Positions 7,644 to 16,900 of a DNA stretch of 64,000 bases are shown piece by piece. The stretch is from Larkinella rosea. GTDB lineage: Bacteria > Bacteroidota > Bacteroidia > Cytophagales > Spirosomataceae. The DNA lies in contig NZ_RQJO01000007.1 in NCBI RefSeq assembly GCF_003858635.1, forward strand, positions 1-64,000, written 5' to 3'. The position numbers were made by a program, and so were the translations under genes. How positions within the stretch are numbered: position 1 is the first letter of the stretch; each line of letters starts with the position of its first letter. Below the pieces are notes generated by a model, which made no database searches, was not told the origin of the DNA, and saw only the letters and a list, made by a program, of their open reading frames with translations.

Positions 7644-9650
7644 ATGTCTACCCAATACTCACTTTTTGAACGTGTCAGCGAAGGCGTGTTTATACTGAAT
7701 CCCAATGGTTACATCAGCTACGCCAATTCAGTGGCCACAGCCCTTACTGGTTACCAGGTCCATGAATTGCTAAATCAACCGATTTCGTTGATTTACCCGA
7801 ATGAAAAGGATCTGATTAAAGCCCAGTATGAGCTAAGCCAGGCTGGCAGAAATGGAAAATTGATTACCCGGGGATGGAAAGTAAAAAAGGATCAGAGCGC
7901 ATTCTGGGCCGAAATGACCTTGACTCCCTTTTACGATGATGAACAGCAGGTCCTGATGGGCTATAGCTGTCTGCTTCGGGATGATTCAGACCGAAAGAAT
8001 CAACTGCTTGAGTTACGGGCAAGAGAAGAACAGTTTCGGCTAATGGTTGAAGGGGTCAGGGACTATGCTATTTTTATGCTGAATACCGAGGGCCATATTC
8101 AAACTTGGAACGAGGGAGCCAAACGTATTAAGGGTTACGTTACCAGTGAGATCATTGGCCAGCACTTTTCTATTTTCTATACCCGGGAAGATCTGGAAGA
8201 CGGAAAGCCCGAGCGGGAACTGAAGATTGCCATTCAAACCGGCAAGTACGAAGAAGAAGGCTGGCGCGTGCGAAAGAATGGAACGGTTTTCTGGGCCAAC
8301 GTGGTCATAACAGCACTCTTTAATGAATATAATCGACATATCGGTTTCTCCAAAGTCACCCGCGACCTAACCGAACGAAAACAAATTGAGGAGACCTTGC
8401 GCCAAAGCGAGGAGCGGTATCGTTCTCTGGTGGAGCAGGTGATCGACTATGGAATCTTCATGCTCGATGAGAAAGGTCGCATAGTGAGTTGGAACGGAGG
8501 TGCCCGACGAATCAACGGATACAGCGAAGAGGAGATTCTTGGTAAATACTTTACCATCTTTTATCCCGAAGAAGACCTGCTCAATGGCAAGCCTGCCATG
8601 GAATTAAAAATGGCCCGGGAAGTGGGCAAATATGAGGAAGAAGGCTGGCGGCTGCGGAAAGATGGCAGTCTGTTTTGGGCCAATATCCTGATTACGGCGG
8701 TTTATAATACCGCCGGGGTGCTCGTTGGGTTTTCCAAGGTAACGCGTGACCTGACCGAGCGAAAAGAGGCTGAAAGAGCATTACAGGAAAGCAACGACCG
8801 CTATCGTATGCTTGCGGAACAATTAAAACTTAGCAATAGTGACCTGGCAAACAGTAATGAAGAATTGGCGGCTAGTAACGAAGAATATGTGGCCCTTAAC
8901 GAGGAACTGGAAGAAGCAAACCGGCTATTAATTCGCTCGAATGAAAACCTCCAGACATTCGCGTATGTGGCTTCCCACGATTTACAGGAACCGCTGCGGA
9001 AGATTCAGCAGTTCGGTGATTTGCTCAAAGGCAATTACCGGGAAGGACTGGGGGATGGGATTAATTACCTGGAGCGTATGCAATCGGCTGCCAGTCGGAT
9101 GTCGCAGCTAATTAGGGACTTATTAAACTTTTCACGCATATCAACGCAGCTGCACATGAGTACGGCGGTTTCCCTTGCCGATATTGTTGATCAGGTTCTA
9201 ACAACCCTGGACATCGCAATTCAGGAAGCCCAGGCGCAGGTGACCGTCGAGCCATTGCCCACAGTGGGTGGGGATGCGACCCAACTGGGGCAATTGTTTC
9301 AGAACCTGATTGGCAATGCGCTTAAATTTCGCCGGACTGAGCTTGTTCCTCAAATTACAATCCGCTCCGCTAAGGTTCGGTATTTGGACTTACCGCCATC
9401 GGTGAAGCCCGTCCGGCCGGCGAATGAGTACTACCAAATAGATGTAATTGATAATGGGATTGGTTTTGATGAAAAATATGTAGATCGCATTTTTCAGGTA
9501 TTTCAGCGATTGCATGGTAAAGGTGAATTTGCTGGGACCGGAATCGGGTTGGCTATTTGTGAGCGGGTTGTTAACAACCACGGTGGAGTCATTAAAGCCA
9601 AAAGCCAGCTTGGGCAGGGATCCACTTTCTCGGTTTATTTGCCCAAATAA
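7644..9650 (+). CDS. Triple-PAS hybrid-free sensor histidine kinase
   Basis: A 668-residue soluble kinase. PAS 1 spans about 5-115, PAS 2 about 131-243 and PAS 3 about 256-374; PAS 2 and 3 are near duplicates (FSIFYTREDLEDGKPERELK versus FTIFYPEEDLLNGKPAMELK). A Glu/Asn-rich coiled coil (about 376-436) leads to HisKA with the phospho-acceptor His445 in YVASHDLQEPLRK. The ATPase domain has N-box NLIGNALKF (554-562), G1 DNGIGF (603-608) and G2 GTGIGLA (631-637). No membrane segment, so it senses a cytoplasmic cue. Its former partners are probably the damaged receiver genes at 9705 and 10232 and it has a decayed paralogue at 10836-11213. Confidence 0.93.
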   Translation: MSTQYSLFERVSEGVFILNPNGYISYANSVATALTGYQVHELLNQPISLIYPNEKDLIKAQYELSQAGRNGKLITRGWKVKKDQSAFWAEMTLTPFYDDEQQVLMGYSCLLRDDSDRKNQLLELRAREEQFRLMVEGVRDYAIFMLNTEGHIQTWNEGAKRIKGYVTSEIIGQHFSIFYTREDLEDGKPERELKIAIQTGKYEEEGWRVRKNGTVFWANVVITALFNEYNRHIGFSKVTRDLTERKQIEETLRQSEERYRSLVEQVIDYGIFMLDEKGRIVSWNGGARRINGYSEEEILGKYFTIFYPEEDLLNGKPAMELKMAREVGKYEEEGWRLRKDGSLFWANILITAVYNTAGVLVGFSKVTRDLTERKEAERALQESNDRYRMLAEQLKLSNSDLANSNEELAASNEEYVALNEELEEANRLLIRSNENLQTFAYVASHDLQEPLRKIQQFGDLLKGNYREGLGDGINYLERMQSAASRMSQLIRDLLNFSRISTQLHMSTAVSLADIVDQVLTTLDIAIQEAQAQVTVEPLPTVGGDATQLGQLFQNLIGNALKFRRTELVPQITIRSAKVRYLDLPPSVKPVRPANEYYQIDVIDNGIGFDEKYVDRIFQVFQRLHGKGEFAGTGIGLAICERVVNNHGGVIKAKSQLGQGSTFSVYLPK

Positions 9651-9704
9651 TACTTAATGGAACAATGATATACTGCGTCTTAACTTATTAACCAAACCGG
9701 CTTA

Positions 9705-10094
9705 TTAAGCGCATGGAATGGTTTCTATTAAATTGGCGGCAAGATTAATCAAATAGAGCCCATAGCAGGAGCCAGCCATCTTTCCAGTGCGATAGGCATA
9801 AATCCAACTGCATAAGCTGCGGTAATCGATGACCATGGGTGGTGCAGAGCATTGATGTAGATAATCCAATGATTCCAGTACACTATGAGTTACGATTAGT
9901 TCAGCCTGGCTAATTGTCTTATCAATAGCCAATTGAATAATTTGCTGTTCATCGACATCATCTTCAACCACCGGGATTGTGAATTTTTTGGGTTGTGAGC
10001 GGAAAGGGAAGTAGCAGTGGCCATCAGTAATGAGGATTGGAAGCGAAACCGCCGATGCCAGCTGATGATTGGCAATTTGTATTCGATTAGGCAA
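9705..10094 (-). pseudogene. Broken response-regulator receiver gene
   Basis: The minus-strand frame contains the start of a receiver domain, VVEDDVDEQQIIQLAI then LESLDYLHQ, so strand 1 with the acidic pair and helix 1 are present. After PPMVI the phospho-acceptor region is missing. A shifted frame then gives AYAVGFMP and ERWLAPAMGSI, which resembles the last helix of such regulators. This fits an internal deletion with frameshift removing the Asp and Thr. It converges on the histidine kinase and was probably a receiver of that system. Confidence 0.6.
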
Positions 10095-10231
10095 TGAGAG
10101 CGGTAAGCTAAATGAGTACCAACTTCAAGCTTCCCTGATGAAAATTAGAGCATTTTGGCAATATGACAAAACATTTGACATTCTAAACGCATTATAAACA
10201 AATAGTTGCTACCAGTTTCTTTCATGCCAAT

Positions 10232-10621
10232 ATGAAAAGTGGAATTGTGATAATTGACGATGATGACGAAGATGTATTGTTTTTTCGACTTATTTTCCAG
10301 GAATTACGTCCAGATACCGAACTGTTCTGGTATCCATCTGCCCCGACCTTTTTAGAAGCCTATACAGCTGGAACAAAATTCCGGTTGATTTTGCTGAATT
10401 ACCACTTACCAAATCAAACCGGAACGGATTGGCTGCCAACCTTTCTATCACATCCCTGCTGTCAGGGCATACCGGTAGTTATTATTGCCGGGATCGAATC
10501 AAAAAAGCATCAGCAGGAAGCAATTGAAGCTGGAGCAGCGGGTTTTTTAGTAAAGCCTAATTCACAGGAGGATCTGAAAAAGCTTGCCGAATACATCATC
10601 CATACATGGCTTACTAATTAG
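10232..10621 (+). CDS. Single-domain receiver with missing phospho-acceptor Asp
   Basis: A 129-residue CheY-like protein. The acidic pocket is present (IIDDDDED, residues 7-14) and the conserved Lys is kept (FLVKP, Lys108). The phospho-acceptor position is Asn56 (LILLNYHLP where LILLDYHLP is expected) and the Thr/Ser site is Ala86 (VVIIAG). It should not be phosphorylated in the usual way. Either it is a pseudo-receiver acting by constitutive binding, or it is decaying like its neighbours. No output domain. Confidence 0.8.
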   Translation: MKSGIVIIDDDDEDVLFFRLIFQELRPDTELFWYPSAPTFLEAYTAGTKFRLILLNYHLPNQTGTDWLPTFLSHPCCQGIPVVIIAGIESKKHQQEAIEAGAAGFLVKPNSQEDLKKLAEYIIHTWLTN

Positions 10622-10717
10622 TTCCACAGCGAGTAGAACACGCTTTTTACTCCAATTGACAAACCAGAACGACGCAGATCACCGATCAGCGTCGCCCCCA
10701 GTAAGATAATTTACCTG

Positions 10718-10780
10718 CTACTGCTTCAACACCTTTACCGTGACGCTTTTCAGGCCACTGGTGACCCGCAACAACATTTG
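10718..10780 (-). pseudogene. Second orphan T9SS sorting-domain tail
   Basis: The minus-strand frame ending at TAG 10718-10720 reads MLLRVTSGLKSVTVKVLKQ, almost identical to the end of the remnant at 6032-6115. The flanking hairpin with GCAGATCACCGA is also shared, so both come from the ends of paralogous secreted proteins. The rest of the gene is absent; upstream sequence is the decayed histidine kinase on the other strand. Confidence 0.7.
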
Positions 10781-10835
10781 GTAACTTAGCATTGGGGCCC
10801 ATGTAAAAGTAGAACCTCTACCAATGGTTTAGGTT

Positions 10836-11213
10836 TAGGGAGATACGACCCAACTGGGTCAGTCATTTCAAAACCTAATGAGTAATGCCCTTAAATTTCG
10901 CCGGACAGATGTAAAGCCACGAATTAGGTTCGTGCCATATACCACATTACCTTCCTAGATGAAACCCGCCTGCCAAGCGGATGAATACTAGCATATGGAA
11001 ATAACAGATAATGGGATCGGGTTTGATGAATAGCATTTAGGTTGCATAATTCAGGTCTTTCAGCGGCTGCACGGCAAGGGCAATTTCCCTAGACTGGGAT
11101 TGGATTAGCGATCTACGAAAAAGTGGTTACCGATCACGGCGGAACCATTACCGCTTCGAGTCAACCAGGCAGGGAGCAACTTTAATGTTTATTTACCGGT
11201 TACTAAACTGTAA
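10836..11213 (+). pseudogene. Decayed ATPase domain of a histidine kinase
   Basis: The plus strand reads GDTTQLGQSFQNLMSNALKFRRTD, then after an in-frame stop MEITDNGIGFDE, then VFQRLHGKGNFP and NFNVYLP near 11190. These match in order the N-box, G1 and G2 regions of the intact kinase at 7644-9650, but stops and frameshifts interrupt them. Only the last 125 codons of the ancestor remain. It shows that a second PAS kinase of the same family once lay here. Confidence 0.8.
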
Positions 11214-11428
11214 AGTATAATCCCTGAAGAAGCGTTAAAACTTGTATGACTATCCAGTTCCTCTTAAAGCTTCCCCGCCCATTGGTGTAAAAAGTTTCAT
11301 TCAGAGACTAGACCACCGATTTTATTTACTTGCGCCTCAACATAGCACCAGAGTTTAGCTAACCATTCAGTGTATAATCGGGTTAAGAGGGTAAAAACTC
11401 TTTTATCCCATTTGACATTTCCACCTCG

Positions 11429-11668
11429 ATGAAAACGATCTACTTAATTTCGCAAATACGTTTGAAGCCCGATGAGACGCGTGATGATTGCGCTGTTGGT
11501 TACGAACAAATTGGCTTTGTTGAAACGGAAGCAGAAGCAAAGCAGTTCTGTGATTCGGGATTAATGTACACTAATAAAGATTGCTGGGCTATTGATCTCG
11601 ACAGCCAACTGCCACAATTTATCTACAAACCCTTGGAAAAAGCCAAGCAACCATTCGCCGCGATTTGA
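11429..11668 (+). CDS. Small hypothetical protein
   Basis: A 79-residue cytoplasmic protein beginning KTIYLISQIRL, with the helical stretch VETEAEAKQFCDSG and ending in a basic tail. The alternation of β-strand and helix suggests a compact α/β fold. No family recognised. A Met start with upstream stop codons and natural composition support it as real. No operon partner. Confidence 0.5.
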   Translation: MKTIYLISQIRLKPDETRDDCAVGYEQIGFVETEAEAKQFCDSGLMYTNKDCWAIDLDSQLPQFIYKPLEKAKQPFAAI

Positions 11669-11969
11669 TTACCTGTGGTATCTCAGAAACAATTTTGGTA
11701 ATACCAGCCTCACAGGCGTTTCGACTGATCTCACGGCTCCTTCATTTCGTTGGATAATAACGATGAGTACCTTCTCCAGATCGTGCCGATGGTTGTGCAG
11801 TAGCTCAATCTGAATCGCCGTTTCGCTTTTCCCGTACCGGCGCTTGTACTACTTGCTTTCCTGAGGCTTTTCAATCCAGCAGGACAAAAGGATTTCACAT
11901 TAGCTCAATTCTGCTATCCGGACGGCGATCCACTTCGTATGCTTTCGTTGACTACTTTGTCATCCTATA
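11669..11969. other. Degenerate stretch, no supported gene
   Basis: Several short frames on both strands are interrupted by stops. A minus-strand frame near 11680-11850 looks partly protein-like but has no start and no recognisable domain. I see no repeat, RNA gene or promoter. Confidence 0.35.
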
Positions 11970-12191
11970 CTAATTTTTGATCATTGCCCACTCTTTCTCA
12001 AAATGGGGCATTAGCTCGAGTAGCTCATTTTCCAGTTCCTTCAAATCCTTGACCGAGTTTAATAGAAGATCCGTAATTCCTGGGTTCTGCAAAGCCTCGA
12101 AATAACACTTCCTCAGATGAACAAATCGAATGTTCGCCGGTTGTTTGGATGAATTGTTTCCGTAATACTTTATCTGAAAATTTTGTGAGTG
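11970..12191 (-). pseudogene. 3' fragment of an unidentified gene
   Basis: The minus-strand frame between a stop at 12192-12194 and the TAG at 11970-11972 encodes about 73 residues with no Met start near its beginning. The end is strongly helical and charged (LLNSVKDLKELENELLELM, then HFEKEWAMIKN), which is natural protein composition. It is probably the C-terminal remnant of a larger gene whose 5' part was replaced by the lipoprotein gene at 12231. Family unknown. Confidence 0.35.
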
Positions 12192-12230
12192 TTATTCAAT
12201 GCGCCGATTGATAGAAACAAGTTTCATACC

Positions 12231-13049
12231 ATGAATGATCAAATTTACGCTATTGGGTTTCGATTGGTATGGGCGGGTTGTTGGCTGGGAATGATAACCG
12301 GCGGATGTACGCGAATTCAGCACAGTCGTCGGAGCATTCAGGAACTGGACCAGACTTTTGTAGTGAACAGAAATCAGTCGTTGTTTTATTCTGATAAACA
12401 GAATCGTAACCAAAACAAAAGACTAACAAAACCGGTCACAGCAGCTCTCTACCTACAAAATGATACATTGTTTGTGGAATTGATAAAAACCTCATTACCG
12501 GCCAACGATGGCCGCCCTGAAACCATTGATGTATCGGATTCAACGCTTGTATTTTTTGTCAATGCCCGGCTAAAAAAAACAGCGGTTGACGAGAAAAGTG
12601 GCTGGTTTCAGTATCATTTCACCTCCTTCGATACGGACCTGATCACCATTCCTTTTAAATACAGAATCGGTCAGCAGAGGCAGCCAGCCGAGCTGATCAC
12701 AAGTGCCAATGCCGCGGTGTATATGGGTCTGCGTTACGACCAGGGATTTCAGCGGAATGTTTTTTACCACCACCAACAACGCTCTGAAATTCGGTCGTAT
12801 AGTATCGGTGCCGGAGGGTTGGTTGGAATTTCGGCAACGACAATTCGGCCCTTTTCGACGGCAAACCTGGTTCAGGATGAGTATGAAGGAGCGTGCCTGA
12901 GCTACGGTTTGGCGGCTATTTTTGGCTACAGGACGGTTAGTTTGGGACTGGCGCTTGGTTATGATTACCTTCTGGACAAAAACCGGACGATCTGGATGTA
13001 TCAAAACAAACCCTGGCTGGGCGTTACGGTCGGGTTAAATCTTAATTGA
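12231..13049 (+). CDS. Outer-membrane-type lipoprotein of unknown function
   Basis: Start set at 12231 (frame open from 12189), giving a signal sequence with lipobox MITGGC. Mature length about 250 residues. The second half has repeated aromatic/Gly strands (YSIGAGGLVGISATTI, LGLALGYDYLLD, LGVTVGLNLN at the C-terminus), like β-strands of an outer-membrane barrel. The N-terminal region is soluble. No named family recognised. It is followed closely by the iron-permease-family gene, but the 36-base gap and unrelated roles do not prove an operon. Confidence 0.6.
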   Translation: MNDQIYAIGFRLVWAGCWLGMITGGCTRIQHSRRSIQELDQTFVVNRNQSLFYSDKQNRNQNKRLTKPVTAALYLQNDTLFVELIKTSLPANDGRPETIDVSDSTLVFFVNARLKKTAVDEKSGWFQYHFTSFDTDLITIPFKYRIGQQRQPAELITSANAAVYMGLRYDQGFQRNVFYHHQQRSEIRSYSIGAGGLVGISATTIRPFSTANLVQDEYEGACLSYGLAAIFGYRTVSLGLALGYDYLLDKNRTIWMYQNKPWLGVTVGLNLN

Positions 13050-13085
13050 GTGAATATATTATTGGAGTATGTAAACTAAAACGGT

Positions 13086-13568
13086 ATGAAAATGGAAACG
13101 AAAAGGACCTCATCTGCAGGTTCTGGTAAAGGGTATCTTGAAAATTTTTCTTCCAAAGTTGCAAAAGCCGCAGGTTCATCTGCGGCCTTTTTATGGGCCC
13201 TAGGCACGGTCCTGGTCTGGGCGATAACCGGGCCGATCTTCAATTACTCGGAGGATTGGCAATTAGTGATCAATACCGGAACAACGATTGTCACTTTTTT
13301 AATGGTTTTTCTAATTCAGAAAGCACAGAATAAAGAATCGTTATCGGTGCAATTGAAGCTCAACGAATTGATAGCTGCTACGAAGGGTGCCAGTAACCGA
13401 CTGGTTGCCAGTGAAAACCTGAGCGAAGAAGAATTAAATATTCTCTATGACCACTACTGTGCAATGGCTGAGCTAACGAAAAGGACCTCGGATTTACGTC
13501 GGTCCCATTCCGTTGAGGAGGCTATAAAGGACACCCGAAAGAAATTGGAAGATGAAAACCAATCTTGA
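13086..13568 (+). CDS. Low-affinity iron permease family protein (PF04120)
   Basis: A 160-residue membrane protein. The N-terminal half has the family pattern FSSKVAKAAGSSAAFLWALG, followed by WAITGPIFNYSEDWQLVINTGTTI and VFLIQKAQNK with Glu/Gln at membrane ends. Two hydrophobic helices (about 33-52 and 62-82) are followed by a soluble helical tail. Family members are small two-helix proteins named after yeast Fet4, but transport by bacterial members is not established. It stands alone. Confidence 0.85.
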   Translation: MKMETKRTSSAGSGKGYLENFSSKVAKAAGSSAAFLWALGTVLVWAITGPIFNYSEDWQLVINTGTTIVTFLMVFLIQKAQNKESLSVQLKLNELIAATKGASNRLVASENLSEEELNILYDHYCAMAELTKRTSDLRRSHSVEEAIKDTRKKLEDENQS

Positions 13569-13638
13569 AAAACGTGAATGCTGGTAGATTTCCGTTGGGT
13601 CTGATAGATCCAATCCGCGTGGTGAAATTTCGGACCTG

Positions 13639-13851
13639 GTGTTAAATCTGCCTGGGCCCCAGCTTTACAATACCGAACAAGGCAGTTTGACCGTCGAATC
13701 CTCAACAACTATGCGTCAGGAAGGCACCTATTCGCCTTACCGGATCTGCGGCAATTTTAATGCACCACTGGGCGGGGATGGCACTGATATCACCAACAAA
13801 CACCCACAGGTGTCAGGCACATTTGATGTACTGGCCGTGGCCTCATTATAA
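13639..13851 (+). CDS. Doubtful short ORF or gene tail
   Basis: A 70-residue frame whose last part (GNFNAPLGGDGTD, QVSGTFDVLAVASL) looks like the C-terminal strands of a secreted lipoprotein, while the beginning has no signal peptide or domain. It ends just before the strong terminator at 13861. It may be a remnant whose 5' portion is lost. Low confidence as a functional gene. Confidence 0.25.
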   Translation: MLNLPGPQLYNTEQGSLTVESSTTMRQEGTYSPYRICGNFNAPLGGDGTDITNKHPQVSGTFDVLAVASL

Positions 13852-13860
13852 AATTAATAG

Positions 13861-13914
13861 AAAACCCGGACCGTGATCATACAAGGTGGGTAGGTGATCA
13901 CGACCCGGGTTTAT
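13861..13914. terminator. Terminator closing the phage-type operon
   Basis: A long hairpin: AAACCCGG then CGTGATCA on one side and TGATCACG then CCGGGTTT on the other, with one 2-base mismatch and a loop of about 16 bases, between 13862 and 13912. It lies 33 bases beyond the tape-measure stop codon on the minus strand, so it ends the 15-kb operon, and can also stop plus-strand transcription. Confidence 0.75.
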
Positions 13915-13946
13915 TTTGCTTTTAAGCAAATATTCAGCTTCTCGAA

Positions 13947-16900
13947 CTAACGGCTTAACAGATTTTGGTAATAGTTGGTTTTAGATTGGGCGCCAACCAG
14001 GGCAGTAGCAAAACCGTTTTTGTCAATCTGTATTTGCAACAACTCCTTTTTTTCGACGGCCCGTTGATTGGATTCAATTGCCTGACGAACACTGGCTAAG
14101 TCATCCCGTAAACCACTGACATCGAACACGGCACCGCCACTGTTGCCACTCAGTACATCCGCCGGTAAACCAATCTGCATACTGGCAATGGATTTCCAAT
14201 CGATCGGATTCATCAACTTAGGGTATTCGCTGGCCAGCTTTTCAAAGAATTTGGAACGGTTGACCAACTCCTCATTGCCGATTCCACCCAGTGCCTGATT
14301 CTGATCGACGGTCAATACCCGTTCTCCTCGGGTCAGCATGGCCGGTACCGTATCGATCCCATTGGCATGATTTCCTTCCCGATCGACGAATTCCGTACCA
14401 GTGACGAAGCCAATTCGTTTCAATTCCTCTTCCCGTGCTACGATATCATTGATGGTGGCGTTGATCCACTTTTTAATCACCTCTTCATCTGCCTTCAACG
14501 TTGCCAAATCATTTTTGAGCGATGTCGCATCCTGACCGGAGGACTCCGCAGCATTAACCTGGTTCTGTTTTTCCCTGATCTTCGACTGCTGTTCTTGCAG
14601 TTTTTGGTCAAATTGGGCTTTTTGTTGCTTCAACGATTCGATTTCAGCTGTCAATTGCTCCTGATGCTCCATCTTCTCAATAACCTCACTGCGACCACCG
14701 GTGCCATTGAGCGAATTAATTTGTTCCTCAATCTCGTTGATCGCATCATTGATTCGGTTCTTATTGATGAACCAGCGTTTACTGCGTAGCAGGGCTTGTT
14801 CAGCGCGCATTTCGGCAATCATGGTCTGTTTCTTGATGTCCAATATCTCAAATTCCAGTTCAATCCTCAGTTTGGCATAGGATCGGTTCTCCGCTTTAAT
14901 CTGCTCGGAGGTTTCCTTGTCCTTCGCCGCAATCTGGTCTTTGAGGGCATTGATCACCGCGGCCGTTTCTTCCTGATTCTTTTTGATCAGTTCCTGGGTC
15001 TCTTTATCCTTGGCTGCCATCTGATCTTTCAAAACCGAAACCGCATCGGCCGTCTCTTTTTCCAGCCCTTTGATTTTATCCGCTTCCTGCGCTTTGGCTT
15101 CCTGATTGGCCAGGCTGATTTCTTTGGTTTTATCCCCGATCGCCGTTTGATACTCCGCATGCTTGTCCGCAATCAGTTTTTCAAACGCATTCAGGATCTG
15201 AGTCCGTTCATCGGCGGAGGAAGCGCGTGCCAGTTCCCGCTGTTTGGCGGCTTCCAGGGCCGCTACTTCCCGGGCCTCGCCTTCGGCCAGCAGTTGAGAC
15301 CGGTAAATGGTATCTTCCTGCAAGCGAAGCTGCTTATCGGAATAAAACTGATTGGTTGCTTCTTTCTGGGCAGCCAGTTGCTTATTTAGCTCGTCGGTTT
15401 CGGCTTGTTTGGCCGCTTTGAAGTTATCGAGCTCGGTTTTTAACAAGTCAGCTTTGGCGTCACGGGCTTTCTCGGCTTCGGATATCTCCAGCTCTTTGGC
15501 CTGTTTGAAAGCCTCCATTTCCTGCTTGAGATACTCGATTTTCATATCCTTTAGCCGCTCAGCCTGTTCCAGTTTTTGCTGGACACCGGCAATCTCCATC
15601 TCGCTTTCCTTCTGAATCCGTTCCCGTTGCAACTGCTCCATGTCCTGAAGGAACTTCTTGATGTTGGTACCGGCATCGGCATTGATCTGAGCCACGCGCT
15701 GGGCATACCACAGTTGCAGGTCGAGCTTATCTTTCCCTTCGGCGATCCGCTTCTCTTCTTCGTAAAAGGCATGGATGATCTGCTCTTTCTGCGCATAGGT
15801 ACCCTGATAATTCGCCAATTCCAGATCTAACGCATTACGGTTCGCTTCCCGCATCGAATCATAGTAGTCCGTTGTCATATCCCGAATCCGTCCGTAGGCA
15901 TCGGCAATCGCCTGAAAGGTAGCAGCAATGGATTCGTTGATGGCGTTGACCACCGTTTGCAGGATCTGAACCGCCATGGCCACAATGGACATCGTGGTAT
16001 CAAACGAAAGCTTTTCGGTATCCTTTAATTCGGCTTTTGCGTTGGCAATCAGTTTTTTGGTTTCCCCGATTTTGACCTTCGTTTCCTCAATTTGCGCCTG
16101 GGTTCGACCCGCGCTTTGTTTATCCAGCTCCTCCAACTGAGTGAGGGTATTCTGATAGTCAGTGACCTGTTGCTGGGCTTTCTCCCGGCTTTTGCCGGTC
16201 AACAGGTCCAGGTTATTGATGACCGTTAGGATACCTTGTCCAAACTGGGCGACAATGGGATTGGTCTGCCCATAGAGGTCCATAATCTGCTTTATGGCAT
16301 TGTTGCGAAACTCTCGATCTTTTTCGATGTTCTGCTTCTCCAGTTCGTAGGTTTCCTGACGGATATGGCGAATTTTCTCTTCAGTAGAATTGATTAATTC
16401 GACGCCTTCACTCGCGGATTTAACCTGCTGTTGGGTGCGAGCGGTTTCGTATTTAGCCTCGGCTTCATTGCGTTGCTTAAGGGCTTTTTCGTAGACTTCC
16501 CCTTTCCCCTTTTCCGTGATGGTCACCTGATCCAGGTGTTTCTGAGCCGCATCCAGATTAATCTTCAATTGCACCAGAGCCTGCTCTTTGACCTCATCCG
16601 TAGCCTTTTTGCCATACTCTTTGATCAGGGCCAATCGCTCCTCCTGTGTTTTGGCACTACTGATGCGTTCCAGGATAGTCTCCGCTTCCAGCCGCTGAGC
16701 CGTTAGAACCTTAATAGCATCCTGATGCTTATTCTGAGCCTGGATGAGCTCCTGATTCTTAATCTCCTCATACTTCAGACGAAGTGCTTTGTGGTCAGGC
16801 TCGTATTTATCGATAATGGCCTTAATCTGTTTTTCCTTTTCTTCATAAGCAATCTTACTGCGATTGATCGTTTCGATTTCCGACTGCTCTTTCTTGTCCA

